Below, in pieces: positions 8,884 through 16,959 of a stretch of DNA of 64,000 bases; within the stretch, counting starts at the first letter, position 1, and the number at the start of each line of letters is the position of its first letter. The position numbers were made by a program, and so were the translations under genes. Below the pieces are notes generated by a model. That model made no database searches and was not told the DNA's origin. It worked only from the letters and a program-made list of their open reading frames with translations. This DNA is from Streptomyces sp. TSRI0281 (lineage in GTDB: Bacteria; Actinomycetota; Actinomycetes; Streptomycetales; Streptomycetaceae), in NCBI RefSeq assembly GCF_001905125.1, contig NZ_LWLE01000023.1, positions 62,001 to 126,000 on the forward strand, written 5' to 3'.

Positions 8884-10050
8884 ATGTTCCAAGCTCCGAG
8901 CGTATTTCAGAGGGCCCCGCTCCCCCCAGCGCCCCGGGAGTCGGAGCCCAGACACGTGCAGACCATGACGGCCACCAGGACTCCCCCCACCTCGGTGCCG
9001 GTCACCCCGCCGGGCACGGCGTCGGCGGCCTCGCCGGCCAGGAAACGTGACCCCTACTTCGACAATGTGAAGTATCTGGCCATCGTGCTCGTCGCGGTGG
9101 CGCACGCCTGGGAACCGGTGATGGACGGCAGCCGTGCCACCCGGGCCCTGTATCTCGTCGTATATACGTTCCACATGCCGGCCTTCATCCTTATCTCCGG
9201 CTATTTCTCCCGCTCCTTCGACATGACGCCCGCCAAGGTGAAGCGCCTGGTCACCGGCGTGGCCGTGCCGTACGTCCTGTTCGAGACCGCGTACGCGCTG
9301 TTCAAGCGGTACGCGGGCGGCTCGGCCGACGAACCGGTCAGCCTGCTCGATCCGCTGTTCCTGACCTGGTTCCTGGTCGCCCTCTTCATCTGGCGGGTCA
9401 CCACACCGATGTGGCGCACGCTGCGCCATCCGCTGCCGGTCGCGCTCGCGATCGCCGTGCTCGCCTCCGTGTCGCCGGACATCGGCGACGACCTCGATCT
9501 CCAGCGGGTCCTGCAGTTCCTGCCGTTCTTCGTGCTGGGCCTGATCATGAAGCCCGAGCACTTCGACCTGGTCAGGCGGCGCGAGGTGCGGCTGCTGTCC
9601 CTGCCGCTGTTCGCGGGGGCCCTGCTGTTCGCCTACTGGGCCGCCCCCCGTATGCAGCTCGGCTGGTTCTACCGCAGCGACAGCGCGCAGGAACTGGACG
9701 CTCCGTGGTGGTCGGGCGCGGTGATGTCACTGGCGATGTTCGGGTGCGCGCTGGTGCTGACCGCCGGATTCCTGGCCTGGGTGCCGCGCCGCCGCATGTG
9801 GTTCACGGTGCTGGGTGCCGGGACCATCTGCGGCTATCTGCTGCACGGTTTCCTGATCAAGGGCGCCGGATACGCCGGTCTCTTCGACCGCTACGAGTGG
9901 CTCGCCGATCCGGTCGGGCTGATCGTCGTCTCGGTCGTCGCCGCCGGAGCGGTGACGCTCCTGTGCACTCCGCCGGTGCGCCGCGCGCTGCGGTTCGCCA
10001 CCGAGCCGGACATGAAGTGGGCGTTCCGGCGGAACGCCGCCGAACGCTGA
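8884..10050 (+). CDS. acyltransferase family 3 integral membrane protein
   Basis: Ten-helix-type membrane acyltransferase (OafA/NolL-like), which transfers acyl groups to extracytoplasmic sugars or other acceptors. Of 388 residues, the segment RDPYFDNVKYLAIVLVAVAHAW contains the family histidine in the first helix, followed by YTFHMPAFILISGYFSR. Hydrophobic helices continue to the end. ATG 8884 gives a 27-residue leader; ATG 8965 (MTATRTPP) gives a 361-residue protein and may be the true start, since neither has a clear ribosome site. A strong terminator follows. The substrate cannot be told from sequence or neighbours. Confidence 0.85.
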   Translation: MFQAPSVFQRAPLPPAPRESEPRHVQTMTATRTPPTSVPVTPPGTASAASPARKRDPYFDNVKYLAIVLVAVAHAWEPVMDGSRATRALYLVVYTFHMPAFILISGYFSRSFDMTPAKVKRLVTGVAVPYVLFETAYALFKRYAGGSADEPVSLLDPLFLTWFLVALFIWRVTTPMWRTLRHPLPVALAIAVLASVSPDIGDDLDLQRVLQFLPFFVLGLIMKPEHFDLVRRREVRLLSLPLFAGALLFAYWAAPRMQLGWFYRSDSAQELDAPWWSGAVMSLAMFGCALVLTAGFLAWVPRRRMWFTVLGAGTICGYLLHGFLIKGAGYAGLFDRYEWLADPVGLIVVSVVAAGAVTLLCTPPVRRALRFATEPDMKWAFRRNAAER

Positions 10051-10067
10051 ACCTCCGCACCGGTACG

Positions 10068-10108
10068 ACGTACGGGCCCTGCCGGACTGTCCGGCAGGGC
10101 CCGTACGT
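10068..10108. terminator. strong bidirectional hairpin terminator
   Basis: Perfect 19-bp arms at 10068-10086 and 10090-10108 (ACGTACGGGCCCTGCCGGA and complement) with a CTG loop, 17 bases after the acyltransferase stop and before the 3' end of the convergent HD-domain gene. Confidence 0.85.
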
Positions 10109-10140
10109 GTCTGTTGCGGTGCGGAGGTCCGTACGGCTGT

Positions 10141-10178
10141 GCCGGTACGGATCTGCCGGTACGGATCTGCCGGTACGG
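10141..10178. repeat. 14-bp tandem repeat beside the HD gene 3' end
   Basis: GCCGGTACGGATCT occurs at 10141-10154 and 10155-10168, followed by a partial third copy GCCGGTACGG at 10169-10178, just before the stop codon of the HD-domain gene. It contains GTAC-centred palindromes and may add to the terminator region. Confidence 0.6.
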
Positions 10179-10181
10179 CTG

Positions 10182-10682
10182 TCAGTGCGCCGCCGGGTTG
10201 GCTTGATCCCGTGGGTCGGTGGGCGATTCGGCCCCCGTGAGACCCAACAGGCCGCGTACCTGCGCATATTTCGCTGTCAGCCGGGTACGGGTCGCCGGTT
10301 CCAGGACCGCGAGGCGGGCCGGGTCGGCGTTGTGGGCCAGGTCCGACTCCTTGATCAGCAGGGCGCCGGGGGTGGCGAGGATCCGTCCGGTGTACGCGGA
10401 CAGGTCCTCGCCGGCCCGTTTGGTGACGGCGAGGACCATGTCCTTGACCTGTTGCGGCAGCGCCGCCCCGGCCAGCCAGCCGGCCGTGAGCGCGTCGTCC
10501 TCGATCGCGTCGTGGAGCCAGGCGGCGGCGATCTGTTCGTCGCTGCCGCCGCGGACCCGTACCCCCTCGGCGACCGCCGCGAGGTGTTCGGCGTACGGGC
10601 GTCCCGCCTTGTCCTTCTGGGTCGCGTGGGCCGTGCGGGCGATCGCCTCGATCTCGGCCAGGGTCAGATACGGGGTGGACAC
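10182..10682 (-). CDS. HD-domain metal-dependent phosphohydrolase, RelA/SpoT-MESH1-like
   Basis: A 166-residue stand-alone HD domain. The pattern AHATQKDKAGRPYAEHLAAVA (His19, His33), WLHDAIED (His57-Asp58) and KESDLAHNAD matches the hydrolase domain of RelA/SpoT proteins and the small MESH1 type, which remove the 3'-pyrophosphate of (p)ppGpp or act on related nucleotides. No synthetase, TGS or ACT domain is present. GTG 10682 is used because the protein aligns from there. It converges on the acyltransferase and lies close to the ABC exporter on the same strand, 28 bases below it. The biochemical substrate is inferred from family only. Confidence 0.8.
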   Translation of the reverse strand: MSTPYLTLAEIEAIARTAHATQKDKAGRPYAEHLAAVAEGVRVRGGSDEQIAAAWLHDAIEDDALTAGWLAGAALPQQVKDMVLAVTKRAGEDLSAYTGRILATPGALLIKESDLAHNADPARLAVLEPATRTRLTAKYAQVRGLLGLTGAESPTDPRDQANPAAH

Positions 10683-10710
10683 GGCCCCGACTGTACGGGC
10701 GGGCGGCGGC

Positions 10711-13173
10711 TCAGCGCAGGGCCGCCCGAGCGGGTATGGCGGTCGCGCCGAGCCCCAGGAGCACCGTCACCGCGGCGAACGAGCCGTACAGCATCGGCGG
10801 GATGTACGGGGCTTCGCCCGTCAGGCCCTTCATCATCGGGACGAGCGTGGCCAGGGCGATGCCCGTACCGAGGGCGATGCCCGCGCCCGTGACCAGCAGG
10901 GCCTCCCAGCGGATCATGCCCATGACCTGACGCCGGGTGGAGCCGACCAGACGGAGCACGGTCAGTTCGCGGCGGCGGTCCAGGACCGTCATGACCAGGG
11001 TGTTGACGGCGGCGACCGCGGCGAATCCGCCGAGGACCGCTGCCATGACCGTGTTGGCCCAGGCGCTGAGCTCCCGCTGCTGGTTCTGGGCGGCGGCGTA
11101 GCCGGAGGAGTCGGTGACGGTGCCCAGTGCGGCGAGTTCACCGGCCGCGGCCGGGGTGGCGCGGACCAGGACGTCCGAGGCGTACGGCGAGGTCACATGG
11201 TCCTCGATGTCGGCCGCGGGCAGCGTGACGAGCGAGATGCCGAGGCCGCGGCCGTAGACGGCGACCACCTTCGGGGAAGCCTTCGTGCCGTCCGGGAGGT
11301 ACAGCGCGAGCCGGTCGCCGGTGGTGACCTCGGCCGACGTCGCGAGGGTGGTGTCGATGGCGACGGTGCCGGGGCGCAGCGCGTCGAGTGTCCCCGTACG
11401 GACATCGAGGTCCTGGACCCGTCCGAGGTCGGCGGCCGAACCGATGACCCCCTGGGCGGATGCGGTGGCCAGGTACCTCTCGGAGGAGCCTCCGCTGGGT
11501 ACCAGGACGGAACTGCGGACCAGACCGACCGCGGTGGAGACCCCGGGGGTCGCGGCGGCGCGGGCGGTGGCGTCGGAGGCCAGTCCCGCCGGGTCGGAGA
11601 CGATGTGATCGGCGGTGATGCCGTCGCGCTGCTGGTGCTCGACGGCCCGGTTCTCGCTCGTGTGCATGAAGACGAGGGTCGAGGAGAAGGCCATGGCGAG
11701 CACGATCGGGGTGATCGCGGAGGCCAGTCGGCGGGCGTTCGTACGGGAGTTGGCCGCGGCCAGTGACCCGGAGGCGCCCGCGGCGCGCAGCGGGAGGCCG
11801 AGGACGCTCGCGCAGACGCGGGCGATCACCGGGCCGAGCAGGGCGACGGCCATCATGAAGAACATGACCACGCCGAGTGCGGCGTTGGCGGCGTCCTCGC
11901 CGGTCTGGGAGGCGGCGACGCCCGCGAAGACGCCACCGCCGACGAGGGCGATGACACCCAGCGGCGTACGGATCCGGCCGAACGGGGAGCCCTCCACGGC
12001 GGTCTGGGCGAGGGCCAGGCCGGGCTTGGTCTTCGCGGGACGGCGGGCGGCCAGGTATCCGGCGAGCAGCGCGGTGAGCACCGTCGCGGCGACGGCGACG
12101 CCCAGCGGCAGCGGGCCGATGTCGAGCCGTACCGCGTCGGGGATCGCCCCCTTGTCCTTCAGCCGGCCGAACCACCAGTTCGCCAGGGCGATTCCGGGCA
12201 GGGTGCCGAGTGCTCCGGCGAGCGGGGCGACGAGCAGGGATTCGGTGGCGATGGTGCGGCGCAGCTGGCGCGGGGTGGCTCCGATCGCGCGCAGCAGGGC
12301 GAACTCACGGCCGCGCTGGCCGACGGAGAGCGCGACCGTACCGGCGGCGGTGAAGACGGCGACCACGGCGGCGATGCCGCCGAAGGAGCCGCCGAGTCCG
12401 GTGAGGAGTTCCTCGGCGCTCGCGAGGCCGGGGTCCTCGACGCCGCCCCGGTCGTCGCCGGTGTGGACCTGGGCGGCGTGCTCGGTGCCCATGGCCCGGC
12501 CGACCTGGGCGGCGAGGGTGTCGGCGGTGGTGCCGGGGGCGGCGAGTACGGCGATGGCGTCGACCCGGCCGGGGTGGCCGGAGACGGTGCCCGCCTGCCG
12601 GTCGGTGAACCAGAGGGTGGCGTCGGTGGCGGTGGTGCCCGAGACGCGGAACTCGTGGGGGCCCGCCGGGGTGTCCAGGGTGATGGTGTCGCCGACCCGG
12701 CCCTCGATGCCGCTGCCGATGACGACTTCGCCGGTCTTCGGCGCGTCACCGGTGACCAGTTCCGTACCGGTGAAGGCGGTGGAGCCCCAGCCGTGGGCGG
12801 TGAGGGGGGTCCGGTCCTGCTGCACGGGGACGGTGAGGTCCCCGATCGCGGCGGACGCGCCCGGGACGGCCGCGGCCTTCTTCACGAGGGATTCGGGCAG
12901 CCGTGCGGTGTCCGGGAGTACGGCGGTCGTTTCGTACGCCGCGTCGCCGCGGCCGGAGGTCACACTGACCTGCTGGTCGGCGGCGACGAGCACGGGGGCC
13001 TTGGCGTACCGGTCGGCGGGGACGGAGGCGGTGAGGCCGGTCTGGAGCAGGATGCCGCAGGCGGAGACGATCGCGGCGGCCATCAGCAGCGCGACGAAGG
13101 TCCCGACGAACGAGGAGGGCCGGAAGCGGACTGCCGCGCGGGCCAGGCCGTTCGGGAGGTGCGGGGTGAACAT
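10711..13173 (-). CDS. ABC transporter permease, FtsX/MacB type
   Basis: Permease of 820 residues for the ATPase encoded immediately upstream. One helix near residues 22-44 is followed by a large extracytoplasmic MacB-like domain. A first FtsX block of three helices comes next (GIAAVVAVFTAAGTVALSV, then LLRAIGATPRQLRRTI), with a second extracytoplasmic part and a second FtsX block containing LRLVGSTRRQVMGMIRWEALLV near the C-terminus. ATG 13173 overlaps the ATPase stop (TGATG), showing coupled translation. Such pairs usually export peptides, antibiotics or envelope stress substrates; the cargo is unknown. An apparent open frame extending to 14094 is only an out-of-frame reading of the ATPase gene. 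Confidence 0.93.
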   Translation of the reverse strand: MFTPHLPNGLARAAVRFRPSSFVGTFVALLMAAAIVSACGILLQTGLTASVPADRYAKAPVLVAADQQVSVTSGRGDAAYETTAVLPDTARLPESLVKKAAAVPGASAAIGDLTVPVQQDRTPLTAHGWGSTAFTGTELVTGDAPKTGEVVIGSGIEGRVGDTITLDTPAGPHEFRVSGTTATDATLWFTDRQAGTVSGHPGRVDAIAVLAAPGTTADTLAAQVGRAMGTEHAAQVHTGDDRGGVEDPGLASAEELLTGLGGSFGGIAAVVAVFTAAGTVALSVGQRGREFALLRAIGATPRQLRRTIATESLLVAPLAGALGTLPGIALANWWFGRLKDKGAIPDAVRLDIGPLPLGVAVAATVLTALLAGYLAARRPAKTKPGLALAQTAVEGSPFGRIRTPLGVIALVGGGVFAGVAASQTGEDAANAALGVVMFFMMAVALLGPVIARVCASVLGLPLRAAGASGSLAAANSRTNARRLASAITPIVLAMAFSSTLVFMHTSENRAVEHQQRDGITADHIVSDPAGLASDATARAAATPGVSTAVGLVRSSVLVPSGGSSERYLATASAQGVIGSAADLGRVQDLDVRTGTLDALRPGTVAIDTTLATSAEVTTGDRLALYLPDGTKASPKVVAVYGRGLGISLVTLPAADIEDHVTSPYASDVLVRATPAAAGELAALGTVTDSSGYAAAQNQQRELSAWANTVMAAVLGGFAAVAAVNTLVMTVLDRRRELTVLRLVGSTRRQVMGMIRWEALLVTGAGIALGTGIALATLVPMMKGLTGEAPYIPPMLYGSFAAVTVLLGLGATAIPARAALR

Positions 13174-14039
13174 CAGGCTGCCGCTCCCGCGTATGCGTGG
13201 GCGGGGGCGGTGAGGGCGGTCATCCGGGCGGCGATCCGCTCGGCGGTGGCGTGCGGCAGGCTGTCCGCGATCTCCCCGTCGGCGAGGAAGAGCACGCGGT
13301 CGGCCCAGGCGGCGGCCGCCGGGTCGTGGGTGACCATGACGACGGTCGCGCCGAGGCTGTCCACGGCGTGCCGGAGCAGGGCGAGGATCTCGACGGCGGT
13401 GGTGGTGTCGAGGGCGCCGGTCGGTTCGTCGGCGAAGATCACATCGGGTTCGGTGACCAGGGCGCGGGCGATGGCGACACGTTGCTGCTGGCCGCCGGAG
13501 AGCTGGCCGGGTCGGCGGTCGCCCTTGCCGGCGAGGCCGACCCTGGTGAGCATGTCGGCGGCGCTGCGGCGGGCGGCGGATCCGGTGCCCCGACCGGCCA
13601 GCCGCATGGGCAGGATGATGTTCTGTTCGACCGTCAGGGACGGCAGCAGGTTGAACGCCTGGAAGACGAAGCCGAGTCGGCTGCGGCGCAGCTCGGTGAG
13701 CTTGTTCTCGCTCATGCCGGTGATCTCGGTGCCGCCGAGGCGTACGGACCCTTCGGTCGGCCGGTCGAGTCCGGCCGCGCACTGGAGGAAGGTCGACTTC
13801 CCTGATCCGGAGGGGCCCATCACGGCGGTGAAGCTGCCGCGCGGGAGGGTCAGGTCGATGCCGCGCAGGGCGTGGACGGTGGCGGAGCCGCGGCCGTACC
13901 GCCGCTGGACGCCCCGCAGTTCGACGGCCGCGTCGGCGTGAGCGTGCTGCCCGTGGGCGCCCTGCGGGTCCCGTGCGACCTGCGAGCTCTGCGCGTCCCG
14001 CGAGCTCTGCGCGGTGCGCCTCGTGCGTCGCAGCCCCAT
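13173..14039 (-). CDS. ABC transporter ATP-binding protein, MacB/LolD type
   Basis: Energises the FtsX-type permease downstream. The 288 residues include a 40-residue hydrophilic leader rich in Arg, Ser and His, then Walker A GPSGSGKST, the Q-loop in FVFQAFNLLPSLTVEQN, signature LSGGQQQR, Walker B VIFADEPTGALD and the H-loop VMVTHD. The SLTVEQN / EPTGALD pattern is typical of the LolD/MacB subgroup rather than sugar importers. ATG 14039 has GGAAGGACGG about 8 nt upstream. It is the first gene of a two-gene operon whose promoter must lie in 14040-14319, shared with the divergent antiporter. Confidence 0.95.
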   Translation of the reverse strand: MGLRRTRRTAQSSRDAQSSQVARDPQGAHGQHAHADAAVELRGVQRRYGRGSATVHALRGIDLTLPRGSFTAVMGPSGSGKSTFLQCAAGLDRPTEGSVRLGGTEITGMSENKLTELRRSRLGFVFQAFNLLPSLTVEQNIILPMRLAGRGTGSAARRSAADMLTRVGLAGKGDRRPGQLSGGQQQRVAIARALVTEPDVIFADEPTGALDTTTAVEILALLRHAVDSLGATVVMVTHDPAAAAWADRVLFLADGEIADSLPHATAERIAARMTALTAPAHAYAGAAA

Positions 14040-14319
14040 GGTGTTCCGTCCTTCCGTCGCCCTGCTTGATCGATACCTCGAACGTACGGATCACGGGGTG
14101 TCCCGGGCCATGGCGGCTACTGGTGGATCAGGGGTGGGGATTGCCCCACCCTCGACGGATTCCACAGGGGCCCGGACGGATCGCACGGGGGCCCGGGGAC
14201 GGAACCGGCAGGGGCCTCGGGGACGGAATAGGCAAGGGTCCCGGGGCAGATCCCACGGGGGCATAGTTGCGACGTCAATCGTTCGGTAAACTAATTACTG
14301 ACGATTTCTTGACGCCCTC

Positions 14320-15585
14320 TTGACCTACCGAAGGACCAAGCTCATCGGACACGCAGACACGCTCATCGCCATGGGCGGCGCCTTCCTGGCCGCCGCCGTC
14401 CTCGCCCGCGTCGGCGGCCGTATCGGACTGCCGACCATCCCCCTGTTCATCCTGGCCGGAATCCTGCTCGGCCCGCACACCCCCGGCATCGTTCTCGTCG
14501 CCGACCCGCACGAGCTGGAGATGCTCTCCGCACTCGGTCTCGTGCTGCTGCTCTTCTATCTGGGACTTGAGTTCCACCTCGACGACCTCAAGACGGGCGG
14601 GCGCAAGATGGCGCTCGCCGGCGGCGCCTATCTCGCGCTGAACGTCGGCGCGGGTCTCGGCTTCGGCTTCGCCCTGGGCTGGGGCACCTCGGAGGCGCTG
14701 GTCCTCGCCGGGGTCCTCGGCATCTCGTCGTCGGCCATCGTCACCAAGGTCCTGGTCGACCTCGGGCGCATCGGCAATCCGGAGACCAGGCCGATCCTCG
14801 GCATCATCGTCGTCGAGGACGTCTTCCTCGCCCTGTACCTGGCCGCTCTCCAGCCGATCCTTTCCGGTGCGGACAGCCTCTCCGCCGCGGTCGTCGACGG
14901 CGGAAAGGCGTTCGGCTTCCTGCTGCTGCTCGCCCTGGTGGCCCGCTTCGGCACCAAGGTCATCTCCAAGCTGATCAACACCAAGGACGACGAACTCCTC
15001 GTCATCTCCTTCCTCGGTGCCGCGGTCTTCGTCGCCGGGGTCTCCGAGTGGTTCGGTGTGGCCGACGCGATCGGCGCCTTCATGGTCGGTCTGATGCTCG
15101 GCAGTACGACGTCGGGCGGCCGGATCCTCAAGCTGGTCCACCCGCTGCGGGACGCCTTCGGGGCGATCTTCTTCTTCGCCTTCGGCCTTTCCATCGATCC
15201 GGGCGACCTGCCGAGCGTGGTGTGGCCGGTGCTCGCGGCCGTCGCGGTGACCATGGCGATGAACGTGTTCGCGGGGCTCGCCGCGGCCAAGGTGTACACC
15301 TTCGGGCCGCAGGCCACGGCGAACATCTCCACCACCCTGCTGGCCCGCGGCGAGTTCGCGCTGATCCTGGCCACGATGGCGGCAGGCGCCGGTCTGGACG
15401 AACGGCTCTCCCCGTTCATCGCGGGCTATGTGCTCGTCCTCGCCGTCCTCGCACCGCTGGCGGCCGGACGCTCGCACTGGCTCGCCCGGATTCTGCCCGG
15501 CGGCCGGACAAAGGGCGGGGACGGGGACGGCGGCGGAGACGGGAACGGGGATCCGAATCCGGGGAAGATTCCGGTGACGGCCTGA
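14320..15585 (+). CDS. cation:proton antiporter, CPA2 (KefB/KhtU-like)
   Basis: Integral membrane antiporter of about 421 residues with 11 to 12 helices. Family motifs include IGLPTIPLFILAGILLGP, LLLFYLGLEFHLDDL, GISSSAIVTKVLVDLG, VVEDVFLALYL and ARGEFALIL. There is no cytoplasmic TrkA-N/C domain, and no KhtT-like TrkA-C regulator gene adjoins it, which is unusual for this subgroup. The start is unclear. TTG 14320 opens the frame without a ribosome site, ATG 14371 would truncate the first helix, and GAAGGA (14329-14334) stands just before an ATC codon at 14344. The C-terminus is a Gly/Asp-rich tail. Confidence 0.88.
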   Translation: MTYRRTKLIGHADTLIAMGGAFLAAAVLARVGGRIGLPTIPLFILAGILLGPHTPGIVLVADPHELEMLSALGLVLLLFYLGLEFHLDDLKTGGRKMALAGGAYLALNVGAGLGFGFALGWGTSEALVLAGVLGISSSAIVTKVLVDLGRIGNPETRPILGIIVVEDVFLALYLAALQPILSGADSLSAAVVDGGKAFGFLLLLALVARFGTKVISKLINTKDDELLVISFLGAAVFVAGVSEWFGVADAIGAFMVGLMLGSTTSGGRILKLVHPLRDAFGAIFFFAFGLSIDPGDLPSVVWPVLAAVAVTMAMNVFAGLAAAKVYTFGPQATANISTTLLARGEFALILATMAAGAGLDERLSPFIAGYVLVLAVLAPLAAGRSHWLARILPGGRTKGGDGDGGGDGNGDPNPGKIPVTA

Positions 15586-15708
15586 GGCGGCGGCGCGGGG
15601 CGCCCCGGTTCCGCACCTTTCGGTGACGGGGCACCCCCGCGTTGACGTCCGAGTGATATCGCCGGTTTGCGTACGGTTCGCTGATCGGCGGCGGCGTCGG
15701 CGCGCGGC

Positions 15709-16872
15709 TCAGGCGCGGCGGGACAGCAACAGCAGCGCGCGGTCGTCGTTGACGTCCTTCGCGCAGGCCTCGATCAGGTGCCAGGCCGCACCCTCGAAGC
15801 CGGTGGTGACATAGCGGTCGGCCTCACCGGTCAGCCGGTCGATGCCCTCGGCCATGTCCCGGTCGGACGCCTCCACCAGGCCGTCCGTGAACAGCATCAG
15901 CACGTCCCCGGGCGCCAGTCGGCCCTTCACCGCGTCGAACTGCGCCCCGTCGTAGACCCCGAGCAGCGGCCCCTCCCCGGACATCTCCTCCCAGTGACCG
16001 CTGCCCGCGTGCAGTTGGAGGGCGGGCGGATGACCTGCCGAGAGGATCTCGTAGTCGCCCGACTCCAGGTCCAGGACCAGATGGATCGAGGTCGCGAAGC
16101 CCTCGTCCCAGTCCTGGCGCAGCAGATAGCCGTTGGCCGCGGGCAGGAAGCCGTGCGGGGGCAGCGAGCCGAGGAGCCCGCCGAAGGCGCCGGACAGCAG
16201 CAGGGCGCGGGAACCCGCGTCCATGCCCTTGCCGGACACATCGGTCAGTACGGCCTCCAGGGTGCGCCCGCCGTTGGTCCGGGCCGCGACGACGAAGTCG
16301 CCGGAGAAGGACTGGCCGCCCGCGGGGCGCAGCGCCATCTCCCGGTGCCAGCCCTGCGGCAGCCGGGGCAGGGCGCTCTGCACCCGGATGCGTTCGCGCA
16401 GGTCGAAGAGCATCGTGCCGCCGCGCCGCCACGGGACCCCGACGCGGGCCCGGAACTGCGCGAGGATCAGGCCGAAGAACCCGCAGGCCGCGACCACCAG
16501 GACGGTGCCCGGGGTGACCCGGGCCGGGCCGTCCGCGTACGGGCCGAGCGTGAGGGCCTCCACGATCAGCGCGACGGCCGCCGTCGCGTACAGGCCCAGC
16601 AGGCTGGCGGGCCGCAGCAGCAGACCGCCCGCCACGATCGGCAGGACGAGGGCGGCCGGGGCGCACCACACCGGGTTCAGCACCGTGGCGCAGGTGATGG
16701 CCGGGACGGTCAGCAACAGGCCGACGAGCGCGATCCAGTCGGAGCCGTCACCGCGGAAGTAGTCGACCCCGGATTTGCGCAGCGCGATGCGCGCCCGGTG
16801 CGCCGACTTCCGCCAGCGGGCCGGGTACGCGTCCACTCCTCCGCGACGGTCCATTGCGGGGACTTTATCCAC
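15709..16872 (-). CDS. SpoIIE/RsbU-type PP2C serine phosphatase, membrane anchored
   Basis: Phosphatase of 387 residues that probably dephosphorylates an anti-anti-sigma factor or similar phosphoprotein. About five hydrophobic helices occupy residues 45-145. The SpoIIE domain follows: FSGDFVVAAR, VLTDVSGKGMDAG, ILSAGHPPALQL, LMLFTDGLVEA and a terminal NDDRALLLL supply the metal-binding Asp/Gly pattern of PP2C. There is no PAS, GAF or histidine-kinase-like domain. GTG 16872 is chosen because GGAGG (16880-16884) lies 7 nt before it; ATG 16854 is an alternative. It diverges from the Eis-like gene 87 bases away. No partner sigma system adjoins it. Confidence 0.9.
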   Translation of the reverse strand: MDKVPAMDRRGGVDAYPARWRKSAHRARIALRKSGVDYFRGDGSDWIALVGLLLTVPAITCATVLNPVWCAPAALVLPIVAGGLLLRPASLLGLYATAAVALIVEALTLGPYADGPARVTPGTVLVVAACGFFGLILAQFRARVGVPWRRGGTMLFDLRERIRVQSALPRLPQGWHREMALRPAGGQSFSGDFVVAARTNGGRTLEAVLTDVSGKGMDAGSRALLLSGAFGGLLGSLPPHGFLPAANGYLLRQDWDEGFATSIHLVLDLESGDYEILSAGHPPALQLHAGSGHWEEMSGEGPLLGVYDGAQFDAVKGRLAPGDVLMLFTDGLVEASDRDMAEGIDRLTGEADRYVTTGFEGAAWHLIEACAKDVNDDRALLLLSRRA

Positions 16873-16959
16873 CCGGCCGCCTCCGGTGCAGGGGGACCCC
16901 GGTGACAATGTGTTCGAAAACGGGTCGCTTGTCCGCCGACGCCCTGGTAGGGATGGCAT

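Noticed and set aside
10711..14094. One 1127-residue minus-strand protein
   Set aside because: Its first 307 residues are an out-of-frame reading of the ABC ATPase gene; the real permease starts at ATG 13173, overlapping the ATPase stop.
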